Part shown: positions 26,863-35,914 of the stretch, one piece after another
Position numbering within the stretch: position 1 is the stretch's first letter
Layout of the letters: each line of letters opens with the position of its first letter
Assembly: GCA_024103215.1 (NCBI GenBank)
Contig: JAGFIY010000139.1
Span: 1-55,927, forward strand
From: Melioribacteraceae bacterium
GTDB taxonomy: Bacteria > Bacteroidota > Ignavibacteria > Ignavibacteriales > Melioribacteraceae
Direction: 5' to 3'
DNA: 55,927 nucleotides
Notes under the pieces: model-generated
What the model was told of the DNA's origin: nothing
Database searches by the model: none
The model's input: only the letters and a program-made list of their open reading frames with translations
Program-made: the position numbers and the translations under genes

Positions 26863-27822
26863 ATGAACGAATTCCATGAGATAGAGCCGGAAGAAACTAA
26901 AAGCTTAAGCAATAATCCCGAATTTCCGGAACCATTGGTTTCTCCGGTCAAAGCAGCCTTTGCAAGTTTAATCGGGATTTTCTTTCTCTACCAATTACTC
27001 GGTGCGATAATTACACTTCTGATTTTCGGGATGGACTTCGAAAATGCAGACGTTAACGCAATGCGTCTTCTCACCGCAGGAAGTCAAATACTTTTTATTT
27101 TGCTGCCTGCATTGTTTCTTTCAAAATGGATTTATATTGATGTCACTCCAATTATAAGATACAAGATTCCTAAAGCAGGCGAGGTAGGTTTATTTCTGCT
27201 TGGGATGATTATTCTTGTTCCGCTTATGCAGAGTTATTTGTTTATCCAAAATTATTTTATTGAACTGCTTGCCGAGAAGTCATCCTTTATATACAACATT
27301 AAATCGATTGTTGATGAGTTAGATAAATTTGTGGAAGAAACGTATGGTAATCTCTTAACCGTTAACAACGGTTTTGAGGCTATTCTTGTAATCTTTGTGG
27401 TAGCAGTTGTACCGGCTGCTGCAGAGGAAACTTTTTTCCGCGGATTCGTGCAAAAAAGTTTTGAATATAAATTTAAACCGCTTATTGCTGCTTTAATAAC
27501 AGCGTTGTTTTTCGGCATATACCATTTTAATCCATACGGATTTATTGCCTTAACTTGTTTGGGACTTTACTTTGGTTTTTCTGCCTACATTTCAAAGTCT
27601 ATTTTTATTCCGGTCATTCTGCATTTTGCAAACAATTTTTTCAGCATCCTAGCTTATTTGATTATTGAAGACGATGAAATGCTTAAAAATTCGGCAGTCC
27701 CGGTGGATAACATTCTTCCCTATTTTGGAGGATTTTTGATGCTTCTGATACTGTTTATTCTTCTGGTAATTGGCATCAAAAAATATTATAATAAAGTCAA
27801 CTTAACAATCGAGGGAGGTTAA
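26863..27822 (+). CDS. CPBP-family intramembrane protease
   Basis: 319 aa polytopic membrane protein with about eight helices. The ABI/CPBP catalytic motifs are seen: EETFFRG (EExxxR, about 186-192), FGIYHFNPYGF with His in the next helix, and HFANNFFS. Such enzymes are Rce1-like glutamate proteases within the membrane. The N-terminal ~30 residues are acidic and cytosolic. The substrate is unknown. It is 1 nt from the DUF2007 gene. Confidence 0.9.
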   Translation: MNEFHEIEPEETKSLSNNPEFPEPLVSPVKAAFASLIGIFFLYQLLGAIITLLIFGMDFENADVNAMRLLTAGSQILFILLPALFLSKWIYIDVTPIIRYKIPKAGEVGLFLLGMIILVPLMQSYLFIQNYFIELLAEKSSFIYNIKSIVDELDKFVEETYGNLLTVNNGFEAILVIFVVAVVPAAAEETFFRGFVQKSFEYKFKPLIAALITALFFGIYHFNPYGFIALTCLGLYFGFSAYISKSIFIPVILHFANNFFSILAYLIIEDDEMLKNSAVPVDNILPYFGGFLMLLILFILLVIGIKKYYNKVNLTIEGG

Positions 27823-27823
27823 A

Positions 27824-28171
27824 ATGATATGTCCGAAGTGCGAATCAGAATATATTGACGGAATAACTGAGTGTCCCGATTGTAAAACCGAGCTTGTTAC
27901 AAAGGAAGAATTTGAGGGAAATTTAGTGCATCCCGAAGATTGGATAATTATTCACACAACCGATCACAACTATCTTGCCGAAATGTACAGAGCGAATCTT
28001 AAAGGAGCTGAAATAGAATCTTTAATTTGGGGACAAAAAGATTCGAGCTTTCCCGCTCCCGGTGATTTATCTATTATTAAGATACTCGTAAAAAAAGAAG
28101 ATGCCGAACGTGCCTTGGAAATTATTGAGGAAATCAATAAAACTGAAGTCGGCGAAGATGATGAAGAATAA
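27824..28171 (+). CDS. Zinc-ribbon DUF2007 protein
   Basis: 115 aa. The N-terminal zinc ribbon has two CxxC pairs (CPKC and CPDC, residues about 3-20). A DUF2007-like alpha/beta domain follows (about 40-108; DWIIIHTTDHNYLAEMYRANL, IKILVKKEDAERALEII), with an acidic tail. The family is annotated as putative signal-transducing, but no function is known. A GAGGGAGG ribosome-binding site sits at the end of the upstream gene. Confidence 0.85.
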   Translation: MICPKCESEYIDGITECPDCKTELVTKEEFEGNLVHPEDWIIIHTTDHNYLAEMYRANLKGAEIESLIWGQKDSSFPAPGDLSIIKILVKKEDAERALEIIEEINKTEVGEDDEE

Positions 28172-28183
28172 CGGATTCAATTA

Positions 28184-29011
28184 ATGAAGTTCAACAACGC
28201 AGCAGTAAGAATTATTGTTTCGATTATTGCAATTCCTTTAATCATTGGCATTTGTTATTTGGGTGGGTATTATTTCCTTGCTTTCACTCTCGGAATCGGG
28301 CTTATATCATTTTACGAATTCTCGCTACTGGCAAAAAACAAAGACGCTTATGTGAATTCAATTGTTGGATTCGTAATGACGGCGTTCTTAATCATCAACT
28401 CGTACTTCGTTTTTATTTCATTCCATTATTCAATTTTGATTGGAATTTTAATTTTGCTGATTTATGAACTGTTCAGAGATAAATCATCGGCAATAATAAA
28501 TCTCGGCACAACATTGCTTGGAATATTTTACATCGGATTATTCTCTTCAACTTTGATTGGAATCCGTGAGATTTACTCCGGTTTTAGTTATGAATATCAA
28601 AACGGTGGTTTGTTAATAATCTCTATGATGATTACAATTTGGATGTGTGATTCAGCTGCTTATTTCCTTGGAACTGCATTCGGCAAACATAGACTTTTCC
28701 CGCGCGTAAGTCCTAAAAAAAGCTGGGAAGGCGCCGTTGCCGGATTTATTTTTTCTATTGCCACAATGATTTTTATGAAATCAGTTCTCATAGATTTTCT
28801 TACAATGAATCAGGCAATTACTATTGGGATAATTATTGGTTCGTTTGGACAGATAGGCGATCTAATTGAAAGCTTAATCAAGCGAGATGCAAATGTAAAA
28901 GATTCATCAGATATAATTCCCGGACATGGAGGAATACTCGATCGATTTGATTCTTTGCTTTATTCTGCACCAATTGTGTTCTTATATTTTTCCTTGTTTG
29001 TAATCCACTAA
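28184..29011 (+). CDS. cdsA: Phosphatidate cytidylyltransferase
   Basis: 275 aa membrane enzyme making CDP-diacylglycerol from phosphatidic acid and CTP, the branch point for phospholipid head groups. About seven helices. Signature CDSAAYFLGTAFGKHRL, then SPKKSWEGAVAGF, and the metal-binding KDSSDIIPGHGGILDRFDS. The length is normal. It is the last gene of the tight operon starting at 17575; 52 nt separate it from the next gene. Confidence 0.95.
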   Translation: MKFNNAAVRIIVSIIAIPLIIGICYLGGYYFLAFTLGIGLISFYEFSLLAKNKDAYVNSIVGFVMTAFLIINSYFVFISFHYSILIGILILLIYELFRDKSSAIINLGTTLLGIFYIGLFSSTLIGIREIYSGFSYEYQNGGLLIISMMITIWMCDSAAYFLGTAFGKHRLFPRVSPKKSWEGAVAGFIFSIATMIFMKSVLIDFLTMNQAITIGIIIGSFGQIGDLIESLIKRDANVKDSSDIIPGHGGILDRFDSLLYSAPIVFLYFSLFVIH

Positions 29012-29063
29012 TTTTAATTCTCCGTTAGTATAATTTACCATTACAATAAAACGAGGTTTTGTT

Positions 29064-29642
29064 ATGTTACCGATAATTAAACTAATAATGAGTCCTGTGC
29101 TAATAATTTTATTATTTACTCCACCACAAGAAGATAAGTTATCAAAAGAAGCAAAAGAATTGGCGCAGGAATTCGGAAAAACTTTAAAATCCGAACTTGT
29201 AAAAGGAATGAGTGAGGGAGGCGCGTTGAATGCAATTTCTGTCTGTTACGAAAAAGCACCAAAGATTGCCGAACATCTTTCTCAAGAATCGGGATGGAAA
29301 ATTTCACGCACATCATTAAAAGCCAGAAACGAAAACAACACTCCTGATGAGTGGGAAAAATCTATTCTTTTTGAATTTGAAAAACTTAATGAATCGGGAG
29401 AAGATCAAAACATTTTAGTGCATTCGGAAGTTGTAGAGAAGAACGGTATAAAAATCTTTAGATTTATGAAAGCCATTCCAACAGATGCAGTATGCCTTAC
29501 TTGTCATGGTTCAAATTTAAAAGATGAGGTCGCATCGAAGATAGAAGAACTGTATCCGGGCGATACTGCAACGGGTTTCAAACAAGGCGATATTAGAGGT
29601 GCATTTTCGTTATCAAAAATTATTGTTGATAAAACAGAATAG
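29064..29642 (+). CDS. DUF3365/Tll0287-like monohaem protein
   Basis: 192 aa. N-terminal signal or anchor (about 1-18), a helical sensor-like domain and a single c-type haem site CLTCH (about 150-154) in AVCLTCHGSNLKDEV. The C-terminal GDIRGAFSLSKII is typical of DUF3365 (Tll0287-like) domains, which act as periplasmic haem/PAS-like sensors. No kinase domain is attached, so it may be a free periplasmic redox protein. It has its own ribosome-binding site (CGAGG) and is possibly co-transcribed with cdsA. Confidence 0.85.
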   Translation: MLPIIKLIMSPVLIILLFTPPQEDKLSKEAKELAQEFGKTLKSELVKGMSEGGALNAISVCYEKAPKIAEHLSQESGWKISRTSLKARNENNTPDEWEKSILFEFEKLNESGEDQNILVHSEVVEKNGIKIFRFMKAIPTDAVCLTCHGSNLKDEVASKIEELYPGDTATGFKQGDIRGAFSLSKIIVDKTE

Positions 29643-29665
29643 ATAATTACTTATTTTGTTTTGAT
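29629..29665. terminator. Possible bidirectional terminator between convergent genes
   Basis: The arm at 29629-29641 (ATAAAACAGAATA) pairs with 29652-29665 with one bulged G and one G-T pair. It overlaps both stop codons. A- and T-rich arms could serve either strand. Weak and AT-rich. Confidence 0.3.
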
Positions 29666-30421
29666 AAGTCGCTTGTAACCAAGTTCGGAAACCCTGTCAT
29701 AAATTTTTGCAGGAAGCATTCCGATTAAACTGCTAAGAAAAGCAATAGTTTTCGGAAATCTTATATAAGCTTTGTTCTTTTCTATCCCGCGCACAATTAT
29801 TTTTACTGCTTTTTTTACCGGCATCAGCATCGGCATATTGAATTCGTTTTTATCGGTCATGCTGGTTTTGACGAACCCCGGCTTCACTGTTTGAACTAAT
29901 ACTCCGAATCTTCTCAGTTCAGTTCTCAATCCATCCAAATATATTGTAAGTGCTGCTTTGCTTGAGCAATAAGCGCCGCTTTTTGAAAAACCTCTGCTGT
30001 CGGAGAGACTTGAAATTCCCACAATTCTCCCGTTTTTGTTCTCTATCATTTTGGGAATTAAATTTTCAACACAATAAACAACCCCGAACACATTTATATT
30101 AAAAATCTCAACAAATTCACTCGAATTCATTTTTTCGATATCAACTCTTTTGGAAATTCCGGCATTCAAAATTGCAAGGTCAATACTTCTGCATTTCGAA
30201 TAAATCTCACCGAATATTTCATCAACCTCTTCCTTTTTCGATACATCGCATTTGAAGGTAAAAATCTCCGCACGACTTTCTGAGAGTGACGATTTCAACT
30301 CATTTAGTAATTCTATTCGTCTTGCCGCGAGAAAAAGTCTTTCAGAAGTTTTGGAATACTCAATTGCCAGACCTTTCCCGATGCCCTCAGAAGCTCCGGT
30401 TATTAAGACATTTCGGAACAT
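29651..30421 (-). CDS. Short-chain dehydrogenase/reductase
   Basis: 256 aa. Cofactor loop TGASEGIGKG (about 8-17), ARR after beta 2 (NADP preference), NAGIS near 90, catalytic Ser in GISSLSDSRGF and YxxxK in GAYCSSKAAL. Membership in the classical SDR family is clear; the substrate is not. The C-terminal RFPKTIAFLSSLIGMLPAKIYD, with a hydrophobic patch, is typical of the DltE/YqjQ-like group. A single gene, convergent with the DUF3365 gene. Confidence 0.92.
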   Translation of the reverse strand: MFRNVLITGASEGIGKGLAIEYSKTSERLFLAARRIELLNELKSSLSESRAEIFTFKCDVSKKEEVDEIFGEIYSKCRSIDLAILNAGISKRVDIEKMNSSEFVEIFNINVFGVVYCVENLIPKMIENKNGRIVGISSLSDSRGFSKSGAYCSSKAALTIYLDGLRTELRRFGVLVQTVKPGFVKTSMTDKNEFNMPMLMPVKKAVKIIVRGIEKNKAYIRFPKTIAFLSSLIGMLPAKIYDRVSELGYKRLIKTK

Positions 30422-30457
30422 ACTTTCTCGGTTTTTATTTTGAAATCTAAGAAAAGA

Positions 30458-30488
30458 TTTGCTATAACACTCAAAATTCGTATCTTAG
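30458..30488 (+). promoter_or_regulatory. Candidate Bacteroidota-type promoter of the rpoN-hslVU unit
   Basis: TTTG at 30458-30461 and TATCTTAG at 30481-30488 are separated by exactly 19 nt, matching TTTG-N19-TAnnTTTG with one inner mismatch. The ATG of the DUF3109 gene is 21 nt downstream. Confidence 0.6.
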
Positions 30489-30509
30489 CAAAAATTATTC
30501 CAAGATTTA

Positions 30510-31082
30510 ATGAACAAAAAAATTATTGAAATTAACGGTGTCTCGGTTCCCAAAGAAATTGAAAAAATAAATTTCGTATGCGATCTTGAAAAATGCAAAG
30601 GGGCTTGTTGTACTATGGAAAGTGAGTATGGAGCTCCGATAACAGAAGAAGAGATCGAGATTATTGAACAATATCTTCCGGTAATTTCAAAGTATTTACC
30701 GGAAACAAGCAAAAAACAAATTGCGAAATCTGGATTTTGGTACAAGAAAAGCGGGACTTTTATGACCGCAAGCATCGAAAATAAAGATTGTGTTTTTGTT
30801 TATTTCGATAAGCAAATTGCAAAATGCGCGATTGAGAGAGCTTATCACAATGGTGAAATCGATTTCATTAAACCGATTTCATGTCATCTTTTTCCTATTC
30901 GTGTTTCGGATTTTGGAGGTCCTGTTCTCCGATTTGAGGAATATGAAGAATGCAGACCTGCAATCGAAAAAGGTGAAATGGTCGGAACGTCTGTAATCGA
31001 TTTCTGCAGTGAATCACTTTCCCGCGCTTACGGAAACGATTGGTATAAAAATCTTAAATCAAAACTTGACGGAGAAGAATAA
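30510..31082 (+). CDS. DUF3109 cysteine-rich protein
   Basis: 190 aa cytoplasmic protein. Conserved cysteines in CDLEKCKGACC (about 26-36) and later CVFVYFD, KCAIERAY and CHLFPIRV match DUF3109, related to the YkgJ zinc/iron-chelating proteins. The metal and role are unknown. First gene of the unit leading to rpoN, which starts at the base after its stop codon. Confidence 0.88.
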   Translation: MNKKIIEINGVSVPKEIEKINFVCDLEKCKGACCTMESEYGAPITEEEIEIIEQYLPVISKYLPETSKKQIAKSGFWYKKSGTFMTASIENKDCVFVYFDKQIAKCAIERAYHNGEIDFIKPISCHLFPIRVSDFGGPVLRFEEYEECRPAIEKGEMVGTSVIDFCSESLSRAYGNDWYKNLKSKLDGEE

Positions 31083-32537
31083 ATGCTATCGCTGCATCAG
31101 AAACTTTCACAAACTCAAAAACTTTCACCGCAGCAAATCCAATATCAAAAACTGCTCCAGTTAAATACAATGGCCCTCGAACAAAGAATCAAAACCGAAC
31201 TGGAGTTAAACCCAATTCTCGAAGAAACTCTGCTCGATGAAATGGAAATGACTCAGGAACAGAAAGAAGAATCTCCAGAAGAAAATCCGACCGATGACGA
31301 CTTTGAATCCAACGATGATGAATTTGATGTTGAAGATTTGATGAACGACTCTGAAATTGAAGATAATAAAATTAACTACAGTCCCGACGAAGAAAAAAGT
31401 GAACCTGTTGCTCCTTCCAGTGAAACATTAACCGATTATTTATTCGAACAGCTTCACATGCTGGATTGGAGTGAGGAATATATGATCCTCGGTGAAACGA
31501 TAATCGAAAGTTTGGAGGATGACGGCTATCTTAAGCAGGATCTTCAAAGAATTGTAGAAAATCTTAATCTCTTCGATCACGTTAAAGTTACATTAGAAGA
31601 TGCTGAAAAAGTGCTTCAACGAATACAACTTTTCGAACCCGTCGGAATTGCAGCAAGAAATCTTCAAGAGTGTCTATTAATTCAAATAAGAAATTCAACA
31701 TTCGATCCTTACTATTCTTATTTAGCTGATCAAGTGCTTACCGACCATTTTACGGATTTTATAAACAAGCGTTACGATTCAATACAAAAAGAATTAAATC
31801 TTACCCGCGATACACTAAGAGCAGTTTTGGATATTATTCAAAAGCTGAACCCAAAACCCGGTGAAGGAAATATTCAGTCTGCAGAGGCAAATCAAATAAC
31901 ACCAGATTTTATAGTAGAAAAAGTTGAAGATAATTTAATCGTAACGTTGAACGATAAAACACTTCCTTCAGTAACGTTGAGTAGGACATATCTTGAAATG
32001 ATAAATTCAAATAAACGTAAACGAAATATATCAAAGCGCGATAAGGAAGCACATAAATTCCTCCGTGAAAAATTCGAATCTGCAAAATGGTTTATTGCAT
32101 CCATTCAGCAGCGCCGAGAAACATTGATGAAAATTATGAGAGCCATTGTTGAAAAGCAATATCTCTTCTTCGAACAAGGTCCGCGAGCTTTGAAACCGAT
32201 GATCTACAAAGATATTGCAGATGAAATTCAAATGGATATATCAACAATAAGCAGGGTAGTAAACGGGAAATATGTCCAAAGTCCCGTTGGAATACATGAA
32301 CTGAAATATTTTTTCAGCGAAGGGCTTTCAACAGATTCCGGCGATGAAATATCAAACAAACATATTAAGGAACTAATAAAAGAGATCTGCGACAACGAAT
32401 CTAAAAAATCTCCCTACAGTGATGATAAAATTGCAAAACTTCTTAAAGAACAAGGAATTCAAATTGCACGTAGAACCGTTGCAAAATATAGAGAACAGTT
32501 AAAGATTCCGGTTGCGCGTCTTCGTAAGGAATTTTGA
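31083..32537 (+). CDS. rpoN: RNA polymerase sigma-54 factor
   Basis: 484 aa. Region I is Gln/Leu-rich (LHQKLSQTQKLSPQQIQYQKL), which holds polymerase inactive until an AAA+ activator acts. Region II is very acidic. The core-binding domain follows, then the C-terminal RpoN box ARRTVAKYREQLKIP that recognises the -24 element. All parts look intact. Two activators are in the window (20555 and 50243). Confidence 0.97.
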   Translation: MLSLHQKLSQTQKLSPQQIQYQKLLQLNTMALEQRIKTELELNPILEETLLDEMEMTQEQKEESPEENPTDDDFESNDDEFDVEDLMNDSEIEDNKINYSPDEEKSEPVAPSSETLTDYLFEQLHMLDWSEEYMILGETIIESLEDDGYLKQDLQRIVENLNLFDHVKVTLEDAEKVLQRIQLFEPVGIAARNLQECLLIQIRNSTFDPYYSYLADQVLTDHFTDFINKRYDSIQKELNLTRDTLRAVLDIIQKLNPKPGEGNIQSAEANQITPDFIVEKVEDNLIVTLNDKTLPSVTLSRTYLEMINSNKRKRNISKRDKEAHKFLREKFESAKWFIASIQQRRETLMKIMRAIVEKQYLFFEQGPRALKPMIYKDIADEIQMDISTISRVVNGKYVQSPVGIHELKYFFSEGLSTDSGDEISNKHIKELIKEICDNESKKSPYSDDKIAKLLKEQGIQIARRTVAKYREQLKIPVARLRKEF

Positions 32538-32538
32538 T

Positions 32539-33159
32539 TTGCTTTTTGATTTATTAATTATTGTTCTTCTCTTTCTTCTTTTCGGAATTACTCATACAAT
32601 AACAGCATCAAGTGAATTAAAGAAAAGGCTTGTCGAAAAAATCGGGGACAAAATTGCTTTCTACAGATTATTCTTCAATTTCTCTTCATTAATTATTTTT
32701 GTCGCAATTTATGAACTCTCTCCTAAACCAGATGATGTTATTTACGATTTAATATTTCCATATGATATTGTTATGTTTGTTATTCAAATATTTTGTGTCT
32801 TCGGTTTATTGTGGACGTTGAAATACATCGACGGGAAAGAGTTTCTCGGCATATCTCAAATTCAAAGATATGTCAATGGATCGTACGATACGACCGAACT
32901 TGACGAACATAAAACTCTTGTAATAAAAGGACCTTATAAATTCAGCAGACATCCGGTTTATCTCTTTTCAATAGTCTTCCTGCTGGCAAGACCAACGATG
33001 GATATTTTTTATGCTGTATTTTTAAGTTGTATAATTATTTATTTTTATATCGGTTCAATTTATGAGGAACGAAAATTAATAGAACAATTCGGCGAAACCT
33101 ACGTCAATTATAGAAACAATGTTTCGAGAATTTTTCCAATTAAAACTTTTTTAAAGTGA
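32539..33159 (+). CDS. Isoprenylcysteine methyltransferase/NnrU-like membrane protein
   Basis: 206 aa from TTG 32539, which has AAGGA at 32526-32530 inside the rpoN tail. A longer in-frame start at 32512 would overlap rpoN by 26 nt and has no such site. About five membrane helices. The C-terminal [15 protein letters not shown], then [17 protein letters not shown] is the SAM-binding pattern of ICMT/PEMT-like methyltransferases. The acceptor is unknown; lipids or small molecules are possible. Confidence 0.82.
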   Translation: MLFDLLIIVLLFLLFGITHTITASSELKKRLVEKIGDKIAFYRLFFNFSSLIIFVAIYELSPKPDDVIYDLIFPYDIVMFVIQIFCVFGLLWTLKYIDGKEFLGISQIQRYVNGSYDTTELDEHKTLVIKGPYKFSRHPVYLFSIVFLLARPTMDIFYAVFLSCIIIYFYIGSIYEERKLIEQFGETYVNYRNNVSRIFPIKTFLK

Positions 33160-33166
33160 GGAAACA

Positions 33167-33709
33167 GTGAACAATAAAATTAGATCTACAACAATTTTAG
33201 GAATGATTCATAACGGTAAAGCAGCTATCGGAGGGGACGGACAGGTAACAATAGGCAACACAGTCGCAAAACACAACTCAGTTAAAATAAGAAGCTTGTT
33301 TAACGGAAAGGTTCTTTGCGGATTTGCCGGTTCTGCCGCAGATGCATTTGCACTTCTATCAAGATTTGAAGAAAAACTTGAACAGTATGGCGGAAACGTA
33401 TACCGCGCAATTGTTGAACTGGCAAAGGATTGGAGAACTGATAAATATTTAAGAAGGCTTGAAGCGATGCTTGCAGTAATCTCAAAGGATAAAACGTTTA
33501 TTGTCTCCGGAACAGGCGATATTATTGAACCGGAAGATCAAGTAGTAGCAATAGGCTCCGGCGGAATGTATGCTCTTGCAGCGGCAAAAATGCTTAAGGA
33601 ATACAGTGATTTATCCGCAAAAGAAATTGTCGAGAAAAGTTTAAAAACCGCCGCTGAAATCTGCATATATACAAACGATAACATAACAGTAGAAGAATTA
33701 GCAGAATAG
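33167..33709 (+). CDS. hslV: ATP-dependent protease subunit HslV
   Basis: 180 aa proteasome-like peptidase that pairs with HslU. GTG start with GAGGAAACA upstream. After a short propeptide (MNNKIRS) the mature chain would begin with Thr8 of [10 protein letters not shown], the active nucleophile; [19 protein letters not shown] and the conserved [13 protein letters not shown] follow. 12 nt before hslU. Confidence 0.96.
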   Translation: MNNKIRSTTILGMIHNGKAAIGGDGQVTIGNTVAKHNSVKIRSLFNGKVLCGFAGSAADAFALLSRFEEKLEQYGGNVYRAIVELAKDWRTDKYLRRLEAMLAVISKDKTFIVSGTGDIIEPEDQVVAIGSGGMYALAAAKMLKEYSDLSAKEIVEKSLKTAAEICIYTNDNITVEELAE

Positions 33710-33721
33710 GAAAAAGTAATA

Positions 33722-35104
33722 ATGACTTCAGAAAATAAGAAAAACACAAACGGTAATTTAACACCGTCACAAATTGTTAATGAATTAAATAGATATATAA
33801 TAGGGCAGGACGACGCAAAACGTGCAGTCGCTATCGCATTAAGAAACAGATGGCGCAGACAAAATGTGGACTCGGATATTCGTGACGAGATTATGCCCAA
33901 CAATATAATTTTGATTGGTCCCACAGGAGTAGGTAAAACTGAAATAGCCAGACGTCTGGCGCGTCTTGCAGCAGCACCTTTCCTTAAAGTTGAAGCATCA
34001 AAGTTTACCGAAGTCGGATATGTAGGGCGCGATGTTGAATCAATGATTCGTGACCTAACAGAAATATCAGTAAACATGGTAAAAGCTGAGAAAACAGAAT
34101 CGGTAAAGGAAAAAGCAGAAAAAATTGCGGAAGAGAGAATCCTCGATCTTTTAATTCCTCCGGTAAAAAAACCAACCGGAGCTGCTGTAAGTGAATCCGC
34201 CGAACAAGAACACTATCAGAACGAAAAGACAAGAGAATGGATGCGTGAAAAACTTAATAAAGGAGAAATGGATGATAAACTTATAGAGTTTGACATAACA
34301 ACTTCTCCTGTAGGAATGCAAGTTATGGGTCCGATCGGCTTGGATGATATGGGAATCAACATTCAGGAAATTATGAGCAGCATGATCCCCAAAAAGAAGA
34401 AGAAACGAAAAACAACTATTAAAGAAGCTCGCAGAATTATTACGCAGGAAGAAGCACAAAAATTGATTGATATGGATGCAGTACAAAGCGAAGCGGTTAA
34501 ACGTGTGCAGGAATCAGGAATTGTTTTTATTGATGAAATAGATAAGATTGCCGGCGGTTCAAACAAATCCCAAGGTCCGGATGTTTCAAGAGAAGGTGTT
34601 CAGAGAGATCTTCTTCCGATTGTTGAAGGTTCGTCAGTAAACACAAAGTACGGAGTAGTTAAGACAGATCACATTTTATTTATCGCATCCGGTGCATTTC
34701 ACGTTGCAAAACCCAGTGATTTAATCCCGGAACTCCAGGGTAGATTTCCAATCCGTGTTGAACTTCAAAGCCTAACCGAGGAAGATTTCGTAAAAATTCT
34801 AACTGTTCCTCATAACGCATTGCTTAAACAGTATTGTGCTTTACTCGGGACAGAAGGTGTCGAACTTGAATTTAACGATGACTCAATCAAGGAAGTTGCT
34901 TCCACTGCAGCTCATGTAAACGCTGAAGTTGAAAATATTGGGGCACGAAGACTTCATACAATATTAACAACACTCCTCGAGGATATATTATTTGAAGTGC
35001 CTGATAAAGTTCCCGAAGAAAAACTAATAATCACAGGCGAAATGGTAAAACAAAAGCTTGACTCAATAGTTAAGAACAGAGATTTAAGCAAATATATCTT
35101 ATAA
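33722..35104 (+). CDS. hslU: HslU, ATPase subunit of the HslVU protease
   Basis: 460 aa AAA+ unfoldase. [21 protein letters not shown] opens the domain. Walker [10 protein letters not shown], the GYVGRDVE pore loop, an inserted I-domain (about 115-235), Walker [11 protein letters not shown], an arginine-finger region [11 protein letters not shown] and sensor [12 protein letters not shown] are visible. The C-terminus ends KYIL, needed to dock into HslV. Confidence 0.97.
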   Translation: MTSENKKNTNGNLTPSQIVNELNRYIIGQDDAKRAVAIALRNRWRRQNVDSDIRDEIMPNNIILIGPTGVGKTEIARRLARLAAAPFLKVEASKFTEVGYVGRDVESMIRDLTEISVNMVKAEKTESVKEKAEKIAEERILDLLIPPVKKPTGAAVSESAEQEHYQNEKTREWMREKLNKGEMDDKLIEFDITTSPVGMQVMGPIGLDDMGINIQEIMSSMIPKKKKKRKTTIKEARRIITQEEAQKLIDMDAVQSEAVKRVQESGIVFIDEIDKIAGGSNKSQGPDVSREGVQRDLLPIVEGSSVNTKYGVVKTDHILFIASGAFHVAKPSDLIPELQGRFPIRVELQSLTEEDFVKILTVPHNALLKQYCALLGTEGVELEFNDDSIKEVASTAAHVNAEVENIGARRLHTILTTLLEDILFEVPDKVPEEKLIITGEMVKQKLDSIVKNRDLSKYIL

Positions 35105-35121
35105 CGAAGAAAGCATATACC

Positions 35122-35757
35122 ATGAATAAATTACTATTAGCAATTTTTGCATTGATATTTGTCGGTTGTTCCTCAACCCCCAAAAATTTGGATCAATATA
35201 AAAGGGAAGTGGAACAGTATTATGACGAAGGACATTACGGAATAGAAACTTATGAAGTAATTCAAGACGCAATCAGCGAGCTTGACAAAATGAGTTTTGG
35301 CCCAAAAGCAGCGGCAATATTCGATGTCGATGAAACTGCTCTTTCAAACTACGAACACATAAAAGTAATCGACTTCGGTTGGGAAAGAGAAATTTGGGAT
35401 GAGTGGCTTAAAGAGGCAAATGCCGAAAACATTCCTCAAGTAAAAAAACTTTATGAATACCTTGTGGAGCGTAAGGTTAAAATAATATTCTTAACAAGCC
35501 GTTACGAAAACACTTGCGATGCTACACATAAAAACTTGGTAGATGAAGGATATAAAGATTTCGACACATTAATATGCAGAGATGCTTCAACAAAAGGAAT
35601 GACTTCCCGGGAATTCAAAGAGCAAGAGCGAATAAGACTTGTAGAAAAAGAAGGTTACAATATAGTTGCAACCGTCGGTGATCAGTGGAGCGACTTAGAA
35701 GGAAAGTATTCCGGATATAGAGTAAAAATTCCAAATTATTTGTACATCGTAGACTAA
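35122..35757 (+). CDS. HAD-superfamily acid phosphatase-like lipoprotein
   Basis: 211 aa. A lipobox ends at FVGC (Cys16). The HAD motif DVDETALSN holds the catalytic Asp pair; motif II is FLTSR and motif III/IV is VGDQWSDLEG. This matches class B/C acid phosphatases (lipoprotein e(P4)-like), which act on nucleotides or small phosphates in the periplasm. Last gene before the terminator at 35799. Confidence 0.85.
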   Translation: MNKLLLAIFALIFVGCSSTPKNLDQYKREVEQYYDEGHYGIETYEVIQDAISELDKMSFGPKAAAIFDVDETALSNYEHIKVIDFGWEREIWDEWLKEANAENIPQVKKLYEYLVERKVKIIFLTSRYENTCDATHKNLVDEGYKDFDTLICRDASTKGMTSREFKEQERIRLVEKEGYNIVATVGDQWSDLEGKYSGYRVKIPNYLYIVD

Positions 35758-35798
35758 GTACTAAACTATATTATCTCACATCAATAAATTGTCTATTA

Positions 35799-35834
35799 AA
35801 GAGGCTGTTAAATAAAGTTAACAGCTTCTTTTTT
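35799..35834 (+). terminator. Intrinsic terminator of the rpoN-hslVU unit
   Basis: A 13-bp stem, AAGAGGCTGTTAA (35799-35811) with TTAACAGCTTCTT (35818-35830), has one G-T pair, a 6-nt loop and then TTTT. It lies 42 nt after the lipoprotein stop codon. Confidence 0.85.
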
Positions 35835-35876
35835 ATCTACAGTTCAAACAGACCTTCAATGCAAGTCAAATTTATT

Positions 35877-35884
35877 TATATTTG
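35877..35884 (+). promoter_or_regulatory. Candidate -7 promoter box of valS
   Basis: TATATTTG matches the Bacteroidota TAnnTTTG box exactly, 30 nt before the preferred valS ATG. No good TTTG lies 19-21 nt upstream, so this rests on one box. Confidence 0.4.
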
Positions 35885-35914
35885 TCACTTACATTTTCAA
35901 AAATAAGGCAGCAG

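Noticed and set aside
32512-32538. Longer start of the membrane methyltransferase inside rpoN
   Set aside because: The TTG at 32539 has AAGGA at the right distance; the longer form adds rpoN-frame-shadow residues (MRVFVRNFD) unlike a membrane protein start.
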